The notes: generated by a model not told the origin, from the sequence alone. Positions 43,501-53,935 are shown, counted from the first letter of the stretch. The stretch is 64,000 nt of DNA from an uncultured Eubacteriales bacterium (GCA_902491535.1 CABUHS010000001.1:1-64000); one strand, 5' to 3'. Translations and numbers: made by a program.

Positions 43501-46500
43501 TTAGATTTCCTCCTTCTTTTTCTCAGGAATGACGGTAAGAACTATCCATGCTAAACCTGCCACACCTGCAGCTGCCGCGCTTACTACAGTAACAGACTTG
43601 ATAGCCGTATCCCACCATGTTGCAACGCGCTCTGTAGATACGTTCATAATAGCGCTGTTTGCAAAGATATAAAGCTGATACTTCAGGTTCTGACGCGCCT
43701 TATTTACAAGCGCCGCGTCGTTCTTAACACTGTCAACTGAGATATACGCCCATGTCTTGTCAACACCGCCGTCGCCTTCGTTAATGTGGCTGTCCTCAGC
43801 CGCAAAGTCTGCGACCTGAGTAATACCGGACATAACCATAGACTCAGCGTTAAAATAATATTTGTTGTTCATCATGTCGGTCGAGATAAGACCGTTATAG
43901 TCCCACTCATCTCTGAGTATCTTCTCAAGCATTCCGACATGGTGAGCAGCGTTTGTTGCGCCGATACGGTTAAAGGCTATCATAACGCCCATTCCGTATG
44001 CGTCTTCAAGACCGCCCTGGAAGCCGCGAAGATCTGTCTCGCGGAACTTCTGTTCGTTCATATAAGCCGAAATACCGCCGCGGTTGTGTTCCTGATCGTT
44101 AAAACCCATGTGCTTGGGTCCGTTTATAATACCCTTGTCTGCACAACCCTGAAGGATACCGTAGCCCATACGGTTGGTAAGCATAGGATCCTCGGAGATA
44201 TACTCATAGTTACGTCCGTTATAAGGTGTGCGGCGCTGGGTAAGTCCGGTACCCCACAAATGATAGCGCTGAATCCACAGACCTGAGTTGCCCTCTATAT
44301 GACCCCATTCAAGTGCAAGCTCGGGATTAAAGGAGGACGCCAGCAGTGTCTGGGAGTGAATGTTGAAGCGATATGTCTTGCCTGTCTCTTCATCTGTATA
44401 CGCAAAAGTAAATCCGCATACACCCTCATTCTGGATAACAACAGGGTTTTCGATGTTTGTAAGTTCATCGGATCGGCTGCCGCCATGGATAACCGCGCCT
44501 ACAGCCTCGTCAATTGTGATCTGCGATACAAGCTCATCCCAGAAAGGATCGTCAACATTTTCAAGCTGCTCATACTGAATGTTTGCCGTATCAAAACGCA
44601 GCCCCTTGTCGCTTCCTTCTGTTGCAGGATCGTCATTTTTGATAGTATAAGTCTCGCCGCGAAGCTCCGCTATCCAACGGTCAGCCTTGGGGCTGTCGCC
44701 TATATTGATCTTAACTTCATTGTAGTTTATGGGATAAGTGCCGTTCCAGTCCTGACGTGAAAGATAGGTAACAGTATCCTCACCTGTCCAGTAATTAAGA
44801 TCGGCGTCGTCTGCAACGTTAGTAACCGTAACGCCGTTTTCTACGGAATAGGTGGACTTGTCAAAGTCGCCAAGCCTCCATACTGCTACTGCGCCGTCAG
44901 CGGCAGCGTCCATGCCGTCAGCGACAGTCTTGCCCAGATGTGCAAGAAAGTTGTTTACAGCGGCGTGTGAACCTGCTGCAGCGGTAAACAAATAATCGCC
45001 CTCGTCAAGAATATATGTCTTGGCTTCTGTATAATCATAGCTTGCCAGATACTTTGTAGGAACAGTGACTGTAACCTCGGCTGTACCGCCTGCTTTTACC
45101 TGAGCCTTACCTGAATTTAAGAACATTACAGCAGATTTCTCCACATTATTTTTCATATCATATTCAGTATAAGGTTGCTGAACATAAAGCTGTGCAAGAA
45201 AATATCCGTCCTTATCGCTATTATTCTTCAATTCAATGACAGCGGTAATATTGCCCTCGGGAGTTTTATCAACCTCAACGCTCTTTAACGTCTGCTCGTA
45301 ATCAAGATAAGAAAGTCCGTGACCGAAGGTATAAAGAACTTCCTTATTGTAATCCCATTTTTCGCTCTGAGTTGCTCCCGCCGCGCTGTCTGCGCCGAAA
45401 TCGGGATTCATAACAGCATCAAAATAACGTGTCTCATAATACTTATAACCCACGTAGATGCCCTCTGCCTCGACGATATAGGTACCGCCGTTATAGGTGG
45501 AAGTGCCGCCGAAGGAGCTTGCCTCTCCGTTGCCGATCTCCTCACCGGGGTATCTGGGATCGGTGCCCTTTACGCCTATCGTCTCATAGTCGGCGTAGTA
45601 TCCTCCGCCGAAGTTCATAACAGCGGGAATAGATGCGTTATCAGCTACATAGGTGTCGGGCAGCGCACCTGTTGCGTTTACCTCGCCTTTAAGAACCTTT
45701 ACTATACCGATGCTCTGATAGTCGTTGATGCATCCGATGTATGCAATACCGTCAACCTCATGGGAACCGCCCCTTGCAATTTCCTTCAGCACCATTGTGT
45801 TTCCGGAGTTGATAAGAACGATAACCTTTGAGCAGGTTTCCTTAGCTACATCGATAACTGCAAGTTCATCATCGGAGAGCGCCAGAGGATCTTTACCCGT
45901 AGCGTTGCCCTCTGCGTCAAGCGCAGAACCCGGAGCGTAGGTGTTTCCCTCGCCCGCGCCGCGTGCAAAAACGCAGATCGCGGTGGTGTTTGCCTTGTCT
46001 ATCGAAGATTTCCAGTTTTCAGGAGCGCCCATTGAAACAAATTTGTCCGGTACTATCTCAACGATCTGATATTCGGCCATATCGCCGGGAGACGCAACAT
46101 AAATATTGTCATAAGCCACCTGAATCTCCATTTCACCTGTCCATCTGTTAGGAACTTCTTCGGTGTGCTTGTTGAGTATCTTGTCAAGATACAGATCCCT
46201 GACAGTCTCGTTGACCTTTATTCCGGCGTCGGTCAGCGCGCCGAGAAGATCAACGGCGTCCTCATTGCCCGCCTTCAAGTCACCGCTTGCGTAAGGATAG
46301 GGCGCGTAAGCCGCGAGTCCGAACAAAGCAACGGTGCCGTTGGGATCAAGCGGCAGCGCGTCATTATCGTTCTTCATAATAACCGTGCCCTCTTCGCCCT
46401 CTTTGATTGCAAGAGCCTTTGCAGCGGCAGTCATTTCTTCAATGGTTGAATAATCGCTCTTAAATCTTGCGGCATCCTCGTCGGTAACTGTCTTGTAGCT

Positions 46501-46635
46501 GTTGGTACCCAGCACATCGTCAAGTCTTGTACGGAAGCTGTCAGCTATACCGGCGCCCCCAACGGACAAAACCAAGATGCTTGACATTACTGCCGTAAGA
46601 CCCTTCAGAAACTGTGTGCATTTCTTTGCTCTCAT
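43501..46635 (-). CDS. membrane-anchored GH3 beta-glycosidase with swapped domain order
   Basis: This enzyme has about 1044 residues from the ATG at 46635, behind AGGAGG. An N-terminal signal/anchor (about 10-33) comes first. The GH3 'C-terminal' alpha/beta sandwich follows (EGTVIMKNDNDALPL), then a fibronectin-III-like part (YTFGHGLSYLDYE...). The GH3 'N-terminal' TIM barrel comes last (GPKHMGFNDQEHNR, and GLISTDMMNN with the probable nucleophile Asp). A C-terminal membrane helix ends it. This swapped order is known from Ruminococcus albus and Butyrivibrio beta-glucosidases. Anchors at both ends place it on the outer face of the membrane. Confidence 0.85.
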   Translation of the reverse strand: MRAKKCTQFLKGLTAVMSSILVLSVGGAGIADSFRTRLDDVLGTNSYKTVTDEDAARFKSDYSTIEEMTAAAKALAIKEGEEGTVIMKNDNDALPLDPNGTVALFGLAAYAPYPYASGDLKAGNEDAVDLLGALTDAGIKVNETVRDLYLDKILNKHTEEVPNRWTGEMEIQVAYDNIYVASPGDMAEYQIVEIVPDKFVSMGAPENWKSSIDKANTTAICVFARGAGEGNTYAPGSALDAEGNATGKDPLALSDDELAVIDVAKETCSKVIVLINSGNTMVLKEIARGGSHEVDGIAYIGCINDYQSIGIVKVLKGEVNATGALPDTYVADNASIPAVMNFGGGYYADYETIGVKGTDPRYPGEEIGNGEASSFGGTSTYNGGTYIVEAEGIYVGYKYYETRYFDAVMNPDFGADSAAGATQSEKWDYNKEVLYTFGHGLSYLDYEQTLKSVEVDKTPEGNITAVIELKNNSDKDGYFLAQLYVQQPYTEYDMKNNVEKSAVMFLNSGKAQVKAGGTAEVTVTVPTKYLASYDYTEAKTYILDEGDYLFTAAAGSHAAVNNFLAHLGKTVADGMDAAADGAVAVWRLGDFDKSTYSVENGVTVTNVADDADLNYWTGEDTVTYLSRQDWNGTYPINYNEVKINIGDSPKADRWIAELRGETYTIKNDDPATEGSDKGLRFDTANIQYEQLENVDDPFWDELVSQITIDEAVGAVIHGGSRSDELTNIENPVVIQNEGVCGFTFAYTDEETGKTYRFNIHSQTLLASSFNPELALEWGHIEGNSGLWIQRYHLWGTGLTQRRTPYNGRNYEYISEDPMLTNRMGYGILQGCADKGIINGPKHMGFNDQEHNRGGISAYMNEQKFRETDLRGFQGGLEDAYGMGVMIAFNRIGATNAAHHVGMLEKILRDEWDYNGLISTDMMNNKYYFNAESMVMSGITQVADFAAEDSHINEGDGGVDKTWAYISVDSVKNDAALVNKARQNLKYQLYIFANSAIMNVSTERVATWWDTAIKSVTVVSAAAAGVAGLAWIVLTVIPEKKKEEI

Positions 46636-47360
46636 CTTTTTTCCTCCTATCATTTCAAAATTGCGAGAACAGCATGAATGCTACATATGCACAAAGTAGC
46701 AATGCTCTGCTACTTAATTCCAAAATGAGTATAACATATTTTTGTCTGAAAAATAATTTTTAACGTAAACTGTCATTTTTAAAGCGCATTCGGTAAAATA
46801 TCGTTATATTTTGCTGATCTGCAGGCGTATTTGTGCATTATATATAGCAGCAAAATTAATTCAGCACTTGCAAGAATGCATGCCCTATAACTTTACCTTT
46901 GAAACTTGTCCTGTTTGACATATTTTTAGTTTTTTGTAGAAAATACAGCTTTTTGCAAAAAAAGTGTCAAAAACACTTCACTTTTTTATAAAATGTGGTA
47001 TAATATTATATAATAAATTTATGCGCGAAGCGTATCAGCGCCGTAAGGCGCAGGACGGCAAAGCCGTCGATTTAGTCATTCAATGTTCTCTCAGATGTCC
47101 GAAGATTCGCACAGCAAAGCTTCGGTATACATCGTGAGGTTATTATTGTATAGTATATTGTTATTTATATAAATTTTCAGATTTTACACATGCGTTGACG
47201 CTTTCGGGAATTTTTAAACAGCCGGGGCAAAAATACAGCACTGTATACTGCGTAGGGGAATATACAGCTTCGAACCCGGCTTTACTCAAAAACAGCAATA
47301 AACCTTTTCATTAAATTTCACACTTTTTTGCCGCCTCACGTGGCTGAATGGAGATTACTT
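46636..47360. promoter_or_regulatory. divergent intergenic region before the two-component pair
   Basis: A plus-strand TATAAT lies at 46999-47004 with a weak TTCACT 16 bases upstream. Two small tandem hairpins follow: GCGCC/GGCGC near 47039-47052 and GACGGC/GCCGTC near 47056-47070. A larger one, AGCCGGG near 47220 with CCCGGCT near 47283, encloses about 50 bases. A long structured leader of the response regulator gene is possible. The GH3 promoter on the other strand was not clear. Confidence 0.45.
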
Positions 47361-48071
47361 ATGATCAGAATTGCAATTGTAGACGATGCTGCATCCGATC
47401 ACAACGATCTGCGTGATTATTTGAACAGATTTACACGCGAAAACGGGATGCACTTCGCTATCACCGATTTTTCCGACGGTTCGGAAATAACAGAGGGCTA
47501 TACTGCCGAATATGACATTATTCTAATGGATATCGCAATGTCCTATATGAACGGGATGAGAACCGCCGAAGCCATACGGAAGCTTGATGATGAGGTAATA
47601 ATAATATTTATCACCGCTACCCCGCAGTATGCAATGCGCGGCTACATCGTAAACGCACTCGACTATGTGCTGAAGCCGGTGTCATACTTTGCGTTTTCGC
47701 AAAGAATACAGCGTGCGATCGACAGACTCGGCAAGCGAAAACAGCGATACATATCAATTCCCTGCCGCGGGGGAATGAGAAAGATCTCGGTAAACGATAT
47801 TACATACGTGGAAGTTCAGGATCATGACCTGACCTATCACACCGAGCATGAGGCTCTGCCCGCCAAAGGTACGCTTGCCGAAGCGGAGGATATGTTGGGG
47901 TCTTCTCTGTTTTTCAGATGCAACAAATGCTATCTTGTTAATCTTGAACATATAGACGGAATTGCGGAAAACAACGTTTTTCTTAAAGGAGAACAGATAC
48001 AGGTTAGCCGTTCAAAGAAAAAGGCTCTTTTAAATGCGCTTAATAATTATATAAGCGAGGTAAACACATGA
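47361..48071 (+). CDS. LytTR-type response regulator
   Basis: It has 236 residues from the ATG at 47361 behind GGAG; the upstream frame from 47328 has no ribosome site. The receiver domain shows acidic Asp8-Asp9, the phosphate acceptor Asp57 (ILMDIAM) and Lys105. The LytTR DNA-binding domain fills about 135-236 (YISIPCRGGMRKISVNDITYVEV, RCNKCYLVNLEHI). It overlaps the sensor kinase gene by four bases. Related AgrA-type proteins bind direct repeats upstream of their targets; no clear repeat was found here. Confidence 0.9.
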   Translation: MIRIAIVDDAASDHNDLRDYLNRFTRENGMHFAITDFSDGSEITEGYTAEYDIILMDIAMSYMNGMRTAEAIRKLDDEVIIIFITATPQYAMRGYIVNALDYVLKPVSYFAFSQRIQRAIDRLGKRKQRYISIPCRGGMRKISVNDITYVEVQDHDLTYHTEHEALPAKGTLAEAEDMLGSSLFFRCNKCYLVNLEHIDGIAENNVFLKGEQIQVSRSKKKALLNALNNYISEVNT

Positions 48072-49411
48072 GTATCCCGTCGGACCTGTCTCATACCCCC
48101 GGAGTGTATTATGCCGTAGCATACTGGCTCAGCGCATTGTTTTTTACAGTTCCCCTTATCCGCTCAAATAAAAAGCTAAGATATGTTCTGACGCATCTTG
48201 GCTTTTTAGTATTGCTTACATTTTTCATGGGCGCCACAGACGGTCTTCCGACAGTGTGGTTCTTTCCGTGTATGACGGTTACCATGGCGCTGTTGCTGTT
48301 TGACATAAAACTGTCGACAGGCGAGACGTTTATTAAATCCGGCTATTTCTGTGCAAGAGCATTTATTCTCGGCGAATTTGCCGCATCACTTCAGTGGCAG
48401 CTCTTTTATTTTTCCGTAACCGCGCTCGGTCTCCCTATGAGAATTGATACGTCAATTATGATCTGCGCCGTAAGCCACAGCGCTGTTTTCTTTCTTGTTT
48501 ATCTGCTTGAGCGCAACTACCGCGCCGAGTATAAGGGGCTGCGCCCCACTCCGCGCACGCTCGTCGGCGCCGTAATACTCTGTCTTGCGGCGTATGCGCT
48601 CAGCAATCTCAGCTATGCGTTCCAGAACACACCGTTTTCAAGTCAGTTTACGCCTGAAATATTTATTATCAGAACACTGGTCGATCTTGATGGAGTGATA
48701 TCGCTTTTCGCCTATCACATTGCTCTGAGAAGACTTGATGCACACATAGAAATGCAGCATTTGCAGAACCTTTTGCATATGCAGTACGAAAGCTATCGCA
48801 TCTCGGAGGAAGGCATTGCGATGGTAAATCAGAAATATCACGACCTGAAGCATCAGATAGCTTTGCTACGTTCCGAGGCATTAACCGATAAAAAACGGGA
48901 ATACTTAGATCAAATGGAGCGCGATATCCGATCGTACGAGGCACGTAACAACACAGGCAACCACGTGCTTGATATCATACTCTCAACTAAAATCGTACAG
49001 TGCCAGAATCTCGGCATAAAGCTGACCTGCGTGGCTGACGGTGCGGCACTGCAATTTATTGAGCCTATGGATATAAGCGCTCTGTTCGGAAACGCCCTTG
49101 ACAATGCCATAGAAAGCGTAAAAAAACTTTGCGACGATGAGTCGGACAAAAAGCTTATTCATCTGTCCGTATACTGTCAGAAAGGCTTTTTGTTTATACG
49201 AACGGAGAATTACTACAGCGGCGATATACGCTTTATCGACGGTATGCCCGTAACCACAAAGCTTGACAGGCGCTATCATGGCTACGGCTTGAAAAGCATT
49301 CGAAGCATTGCCGAGAAATACGGCGGTTCTATGACTGTATGCACAAAGAACAACTGGTTTGAGCTTCGCATTATGTTCCCGCTTCAGTCACAGTATTTTA
49401 ATGAAGCATAG
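48068..49411 (+). CDS. GHKL sensor histidine kinase
   Basis: This 447-residue protein has about six membrane helices in residues 13-220 and a coiled-coil linker. The phosphoacceptor His258 lies in QKYHDLKHQ, and the ATP-binding GHKL domain has the N box FGNALDNAIES (about 340-350). This is the AgrC-like layout without a large extracellular domain. It is coupled to the LytTR regulator by ATGA and is followed 47 bases later by the second GH78-like gene, which it may control. Confidence 0.88.
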   Translation: MSIPSDLSHTPGVYYAVAYWLSALFFTVPLIRSNKKLRYVLTHLGFLVLLTFFMGATDGLPTVWFFPCMTVTMALLLFDIKLSTGETFIKSGYFCARAFILGEFAASLQWQLFYFSVTALGLPMRIDTSIMICAVSHSAVFFLVYLLERNYRAEYKGLRPTPRTLVGAVILCLAAYALSNLSYAFQNTPFSSQFTPEIFIIRTLVDLDGVISLFAYHIALRRLDAHIEMQHLQNLLHMQYESYRISEEGIAMVNQKYHDLKHQIALLRSEALTDKKREYLDQMERDIRSYEARNNTGNHVLDIILSTKIVQCQNLGIKLTCVADGAALQFIEPMDISALFGNALDNAIESVKKLCDDESDKKLIHLSVYCQKGFLFIRTENYYSGDIRFIDGMPVTTKLDRRYHGYGLKSIRSIAEKYGGSMTVCTKNNWFELRIMFPLQSQYFNEA

Positions 49412-49458
49412 CTTACATAGACTTAAACAGACATTGAAATAAAGGAATGGTCATAATT

Positions 49459-51027
49459 ATGGCAATTTCAAACAAGCTTGAAAATTTTCATATGACAGTA
49501 AATGAAGACTTTATCAAAAAGGCAGACGAGCTGACTCCCCGCCTTTTTGAGACAACGGTAATGCCCGTCGGCACAGTAAAGATCGTCCCCGACGGCGGCG
49601 ATTTTGCCGCAAGAACACTGAGCGACTGCTTTACAGAGTCCGCACCTATGGGGCGCGGTGACAATATTTGTCTTGATTTCGGCGACCATCGGGTCGGATA
49701 CGTTTCATTTCGCCTTGCTCCAGTCGACAGTCCCGCCGACGCGCCCGCCTATATTCACCTGAAGTTCGCGGAAATCCCCTACGAGCTTTGTGCTGATATA
49801 TCCGACTATACAGGGCAGATCAGCCGCTCATGGATACAGGAGGAATATATTCATGTGGATGCCGTGCCCTCCACGGTAACACTTCCGCGACGGTACGCGT
49901 TCAGATATATGCAGGTTGATATTATAGATACATCTCCCAAATATAAGGTTGTTTTAAGTGATGCCGTATGCCGTAATGTTTCCTCCGCCGATACGGACAG
50001 CGTCTCACCTCCCGACACGGACGATGAGGAGCTTATACGTCTTGACAGAGTCTCGCTGAAAACGATGCAGGATTGTATGCAAAAGGTATTTGAGGACGGA
50101 CCTAAGCGTGACCGTCGGCTGTGGATAGGAGACATGCGCCTGCAAGCGCTGACCAATTATGTAACCTTTAAAAATAACGATCTTGTAAAACGCTGCCTTT
50201 ACCTGTTTGCAGGGCTTACACAAAACGGCTCTCGGGTGGGCGCGTGCCTTTTCACCGAGCCGACGCCGCATATTGACGACGTTAATTTATTTGATTATTC
50301 TCTGTTTTTTGTCTCCTGCCTGTACGACTATTACAGCGAAACAGGCGACATTGCGACCCTGCGCGAGCTATACCCTACGGCGGCGCGTCAGATAGAGTAT
50401 GCGCTTGGCGAGCTTGACGAAAACGGCATCGTCGCCGACAGAGACGGCTGGTGGTGTTTTTTGGATTGGGGAGATAACCTGAATAAACAGGCGGGCGCCC
50501 ACGCAATATTAATATACACGCTGAAGCAGGCTTCAAGGCTTGCAGAGTGGCTGGACGATAAGGCAAACGCCGCAGAGTATACCGCATGTGCCGAAAGACT
50601 TCGGAAAAATGCGCTTGACTTTCTTTGGGATAAAGAAAAAGGATTTTTTGTAAGCGGCAGCGAGCGGCAGATATCATGGGCTTCTCAAATATGGTTTGTG
50701 CTTGCAGGGGTGTTTGACAAAACTGAAAACCGTCGTCTTTTAACAAGACTTACAGAGATAAAGCCGGATATTCCCATGACCACGCCGTATATACACCACT
50801 ATTATGTTGAAGCCATGTTCGAAAACGGACTTGAACGTGAAGCTGTCCTGCACCTTAAAGATTACTGGGGCAAAATGATAGAGGACGGAGCGGATACGTT
50901 TTTTGAGGTATATGATCCTGATGACCGCTACGCTTCTCCGTACGGCTCGCGCGCCGTAAACAGCTTTTGCCATGCGTGGAGCTGCACTCCGTCGTATTTC
51001 ATACGCAAATATTTGTGCCGCCACTGA
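49459..51027 (+). CDS. GH78-like six-hairpin glycosidase 2
   Basis: It has about 522 residues from the ATG at 49459. The in-frame ATG at 49447 directly abuts AAAGGA and is less likely. It has the same fold as the enzyme at 32248-34206 but is shorter at the N-terminus. The motif near residues 213-225 reads DGPKRDRRLWIGD, with Arg where GH78 rhamnosidases have the catalytic Glu. No signal peptide. Substrate uncertain; an alpha-L-rhamnosidase-like role is the best guess from family. Confidence 0.72.
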   Translation: MAISNKLENFHMTVNEDFIKKADELTPRLFETTVMPVGTVKIVPDGGDFAARTLSDCFTESAPMGRGDNICLDFGDHRVGYVSFRLAPVDSPADAPAYIHLKFAEIPYELCADISDYTGQISRSWIQEEYIHVDAVPSTVTLPRRYAFRYMQVDIIDTSPKYKVVLSDAVCRNVSSADTDSVSPPDTDDEELIRLDRVSLKTMQDCMQKVFEDGPKRDRRLWIGDMRLQALTNYVTFKNNDLVKRCLYLFAGLTQNGSRVGACLFTEPTPHIDDVNLFDYSLFFVSCLYDYYSETGDIATLRELYPTAARQIEYALGELDENGIVADRDGWWCFLDWGDNLNKQAGAHAILIYTLKQASRLAEWLDDKANAAEYTACAERLRKNALDFLWDKEKGFFVSGSERQISWASQIWFVLAGVFDKTENRRLLTRLTEIKPDIPMTTPYIHHYYVEAMFENGLEREAVLHLKDYWGKMIEDGADTFFEVYDPDDRYASPYGSRAVNSFCHAWSCTPSYFIRKYLCRH

Positions 51028-51143
51028 CTGCAGTTCGCGCATTAAAACCGACAGATTACGAAAATGCCTTGATACTGTACTGCCTAACTGGTATACTTAT
51101 TGTGAAAGATAAAAAATCAGTCATCTAATAAGGAGGCGTTTAC

Positions 51144-52601
51144 GTGAAAACTACGCAAGCATTTAACCCATACCTGCCAAGCTGGGAATATGTGCCGGAC
51201 GCAGAGCCCCACATTGTTGACGGGCGCGTATATATTTACGGCTCCCACGATCTGTTCAACGGTCTGAATTTCTGTCTGGGCGACTATGTTTGCTGGTCCG
51301 CTCCTACGGACGATTTAGGCAACTGGACTTATCACGGATGCATATATAAACGCGAACAGGATCCGGCGGCACCGAAAATACGCCTGACAAACGGACTTGC
51401 CGCACCCGATATGGTCGTCGGTCCTGACGGAAGGTATTATCTGTACTACTTCATGGGCGGTACAAAAATGATATCGGTTGCCGTTTGCGACGAGCCGGCA
51501 GGTAAATATGAATTTTACGGCTACGTAAAATATAAGGACAGCACCCCCATAGGAAAGCGCGGAGAGCCGTTTCAGTTTGATCCCGGATGCCTTTTGGATG
51601 AAGACGGCAGGCTGTACCTTTACACGGGATTTGCCTTCGGCGGAAATCCTATTCTTCTGGACGGCTCAAAGCCTACCGAACACGGTCCCATGTGGTTCGA
51701 GCTTGACACAAGCGACATGCTTACCGTAATTTCGGGAGATGAGCTTCAGTATCTCGGAGTGCTTACGGGCAAGGAAGCCGAGGGAACGCCCTTTGCCGAT
51801 CAGCCCTTCGGCGAGGCAAGCTCCATGAGAAAATTCGGCGGCAAATATTATTTTATATACAGTTCTCTTAACAGCCACAACCTATGCTATGCGGTAAGCG
51901 ACAGCCCGACGGGCGGCTTTGAGTACGGCGGTATTCTGATAAGCTGCGGAGATATCGGACTGCCCGGAGTGCCTGACACCGGGCATGCGAGAATGTGTAC
52001 AGGAAATACTCACGGCAGCCTTATTGAAATTAACGGCAGCTACTACGTTTTCTATCACCGTCACTCCAACAGAAAGCAATCCTCCCGCCAGGCATGTGCC
52101 GAGCAGATCCGCTTTGAGGACGGCAAATTCTATCAGGCTGAGATGACCTCCTGCGGGCTTAACAACGCTCCGCTTGACGGCATAGGCCACTACCCGTCCT
52201 ACATTGCCTGCAATATATACGGCAAGAGCGGAACAAGGTTTATGTCTATGCTGAAATACCGCAAGGGCTCAAACCCCTTCCTCACTCAGCGCGGCGGCGA
52301 CCGCGAGGGAGGCGAGGATCAGTATGTTTCCAATTTCTGCACAGGCTGTACAATAAGCTTTAAGTATTTTGACCTTAGAAAAACAAAAGAAATTCAGGTA
52401 AATCTGCAAGGCTACGGCAACTGTGACGTTGTTATCCGCAAAGAAGAAAAGGGCGACGTGATCTGCCGTATATCCGTTAAAACCTGCACTGAAAAAGCCG
52501 GATTTGTCGGAGAGCTAAGTGGACACGGAGAGCGCGAGGCACTGTATTTCAGCATTGAGGGAAAAGGAACATTTGATTTTTTATCATTTGATCTGAGATA
52601 A
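51144..52601 (+). CDS. GH43-family glycosidase
   Basis: This 485-residue enzyme starts at a GTG behind AAGGAGG. It has a five-bladed beta-propeller (about 10-350) with the three acidic residues expected for GH43: Asp19 (VPDAEPH), Asp89 (APDMV) and Glu224 (FGEASS). A C-terminal beta domain (about 370-485) may bind sugar. The family includes alpha-L-arabinofuranosidases and beta-xylosidases. No signal peptide, so it acts on imported fragments. Confidence 0.88.
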   Translation: MKTTQAFNPYLPSWEYVPDAEPHIVDGRVYIYGSHDLFNGLNFCLGDYVCWSAPTDDLGNWTYHGCIYKREQDPAAPKIRLTNGLAAPDMVVGPDGRYYLYYFMGGTKMISVAVCDEPAGKYEFYGYVKYKDSTPIGKRGEPFQFDPGCLLDEDGRLYLYTGFAFGGNPILLDGSKPTEHGPMWFELDTSDMLTVISGDELQYLGVLTGKEAEGTPFADQPFGEASSMRKFGGKYYFIYSSLNSHNLCYAVSDSPTGGFEYGGILISCGDIGLPGVPDTGHARMCTGNTHGSLIEINGSYYVFYHRHSNRKQSSRQACAEQIRFEDGKFYQAEMTSCGLNNAPLDGIGHYPSYIACNIYGKSGTRFMSMLKYRKGSNPFLTQRGGDREGGEDQYVSNFCTGCTISFKYFDLRKTKEIQVNLQGYGNCDVVIRKEEKGDVICRISVKTCTEKAGFVGELSGHGEREALYFSIEGKGTFDFLSFDLR

Positions 52602-52673
52602 AGCTCAGCGCTTATATACGCCACACCGACAGAAAATATAAAAAATTTTATATAAAAACGGAGGTATTTTATC

Positions 52674-53819
52674 ATGGCAGTAAATCGTTTTGTTCTCAAC
52701 GGCATTTCCTATCACGGTAAGGGCGCAATAGGAGAAATTCCCGCTATTATCGCCGCAAAGGGCTTTAAAAAGGCTTTTATCGCCACCGATCCCGATCTCA
52801 TTAAGTTCGGCGTTACAAAAAAAATCACCGATCTTCTTGACAGAGAAAACATGGCATATGAGATCTATTCGGACATTAAGCCCAACCCCACAATTGAAAA
52901 CGTTCAAAGCGGCGTCGCCGCATACAAGGCAAGCGAAGCCGACTATATGATCGCTGTAGGCGGCGGCTCGTCAATGGACACCGCCAAAGCTATCGGCATT
53001 ATTATAAATAACCCCGAGTTTGCCGATGTGCGCTCACTGGAGGGCGTCGCGCCCACAAAAAATCCCACCGTATTCACAATAGCAGTACCGACCACGGCGG
53101 GAACAGCGGCAGAAGCAACAATAAATTACGTCATTACCGATGTGGAGAAAAAGCGCAAATTTGTCTGCGTTGATACAAACGATATTCCGAATATTGCCGT
53201 TGTTGACCCCGATATGATGTCAACAATGCCTGCAGGACTTACCGCTGCGACAGGTATGGACGCGCTGACCCACGCTATAGAGGGCTATACTACAAAGGCT
53301 GCATGGGATCTGGCTGACTGCTTGAATCTTGAAGCGATCAGACTTATCGCAAAAAATCTGCGTAAGGCTGTAAGCAATGACCCCGAGGGACGCGAGGGCA
53401 TGGCGCTGGGTCAGTATGTAACGGGTATGGCGTTCTCAAACGTAGGACTCGGTATCGCGCACTCAATGGCTCATACGCTGGGCGCGGTATACGACACTCC
53501 CCACGGCGTAGCCTGCGCAATGATGCTGCCTATCGTTATGGAATTCAACAAGGAAGCTACGGGCGAAAAATTCAAGGCTGTTGCCGAAGCAATGGGAGTT
53601 GATACGGCGGGCATGAGCGAAGCGGAATACCGCACGGCTGCTATCGACGCTGTACGTCAGCTTTCTATCGACGTGGGAATTCCTACAAAGCTTGAGGCGC
53701 TTAAAGAAGAAGATCTCGATTTTCTCGCAAAATCAGCCGCGTCGGACGCCTGCGCGCCCGGCAACCCCAAGACCGCCACCATCGAAGATTTCAAGACGCT
53801 GTTCAGAAAGCTTATGTAA
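52674..53819 (+). CDS. fucO: lactaldehyde reductase (iron-dependent alcohol dehydrogenase)
   Basis: This 381-residue enzyme aligns along its whole length with E. coli FucO from memory, including NNPEFADVRSLEG and TINYVITD. The iron ligands sit at the same numbers: Asp196, His200, His263 and His277. The NAD-binding GGGSSMDTAK is near 96-105. FucO reduces lactaldehyde, the product of fucose and rhamnose breakdown, to 1,2-propanediol. Its place after the GH78-like and GH43 genes supports use of a deoxy-sugar glycan. GGAGG precedes the ATG. Confidence 0.9.
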   Translation: MAVNRFVLNGISYHGKGAIGEIPAIIAAKGFKKAFIATDPDLIKFGVTKKITDLLDRENMAYEIYSDIKPNPTIENVQSGVAAYKASEADYMIAVGGGSSMDTAKAIGIIINNPEFADVRSLEGVAPTKNPTVFTIAVPTTAGTAAEATINYVITDVEKKRKFVCVDTNDIPNIAVVDPDMMSTMPAGLTAATGMDALTHAIEGYTTKAAWDLADCLNLEAIRLIAKNLRKAVSNDPEGREGMALGQYVTGMAFSNVGLGIAHSMAHTLGAVYDTPHGVACAMMLPIVMEFNKEATGEKFKAVAEAMGVDTAGMSEAEYRTAAIDAVRQLSIDVGIPTKLEALKEEDLDFLAKSAASDACAPGNPKTATIEDFKTLFRKLM

Positions 53820-53935
53820 TTCCTTCCCTGCCCATATATTTTCAGTGCATCTTAAAGACCGCCTGAAATAAAACCCCACCCCACCGATGCAATCATAGAT
53901 TGCGGGTGGGTACCCCGGGAACCTTGTTGTTTCAC

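Noticed and set aside
47039..47070. Start of a CRISPR array
   Set aside because: The two small hairpins differ in sequence and are not followed by regularly spaced repeats.
47220..47283. Riboswitch before the LytTR gene
   Set aside because: An enclosing AGCCGGG/CCCGGCT pair exists, but no conserved core of a known riboswitch class could be recognised.
49468..49689. Minus-strand frames under the sensor kinase and second GH78-like gene
   Set aside because: All are antisense shadows with no ribosome sites.
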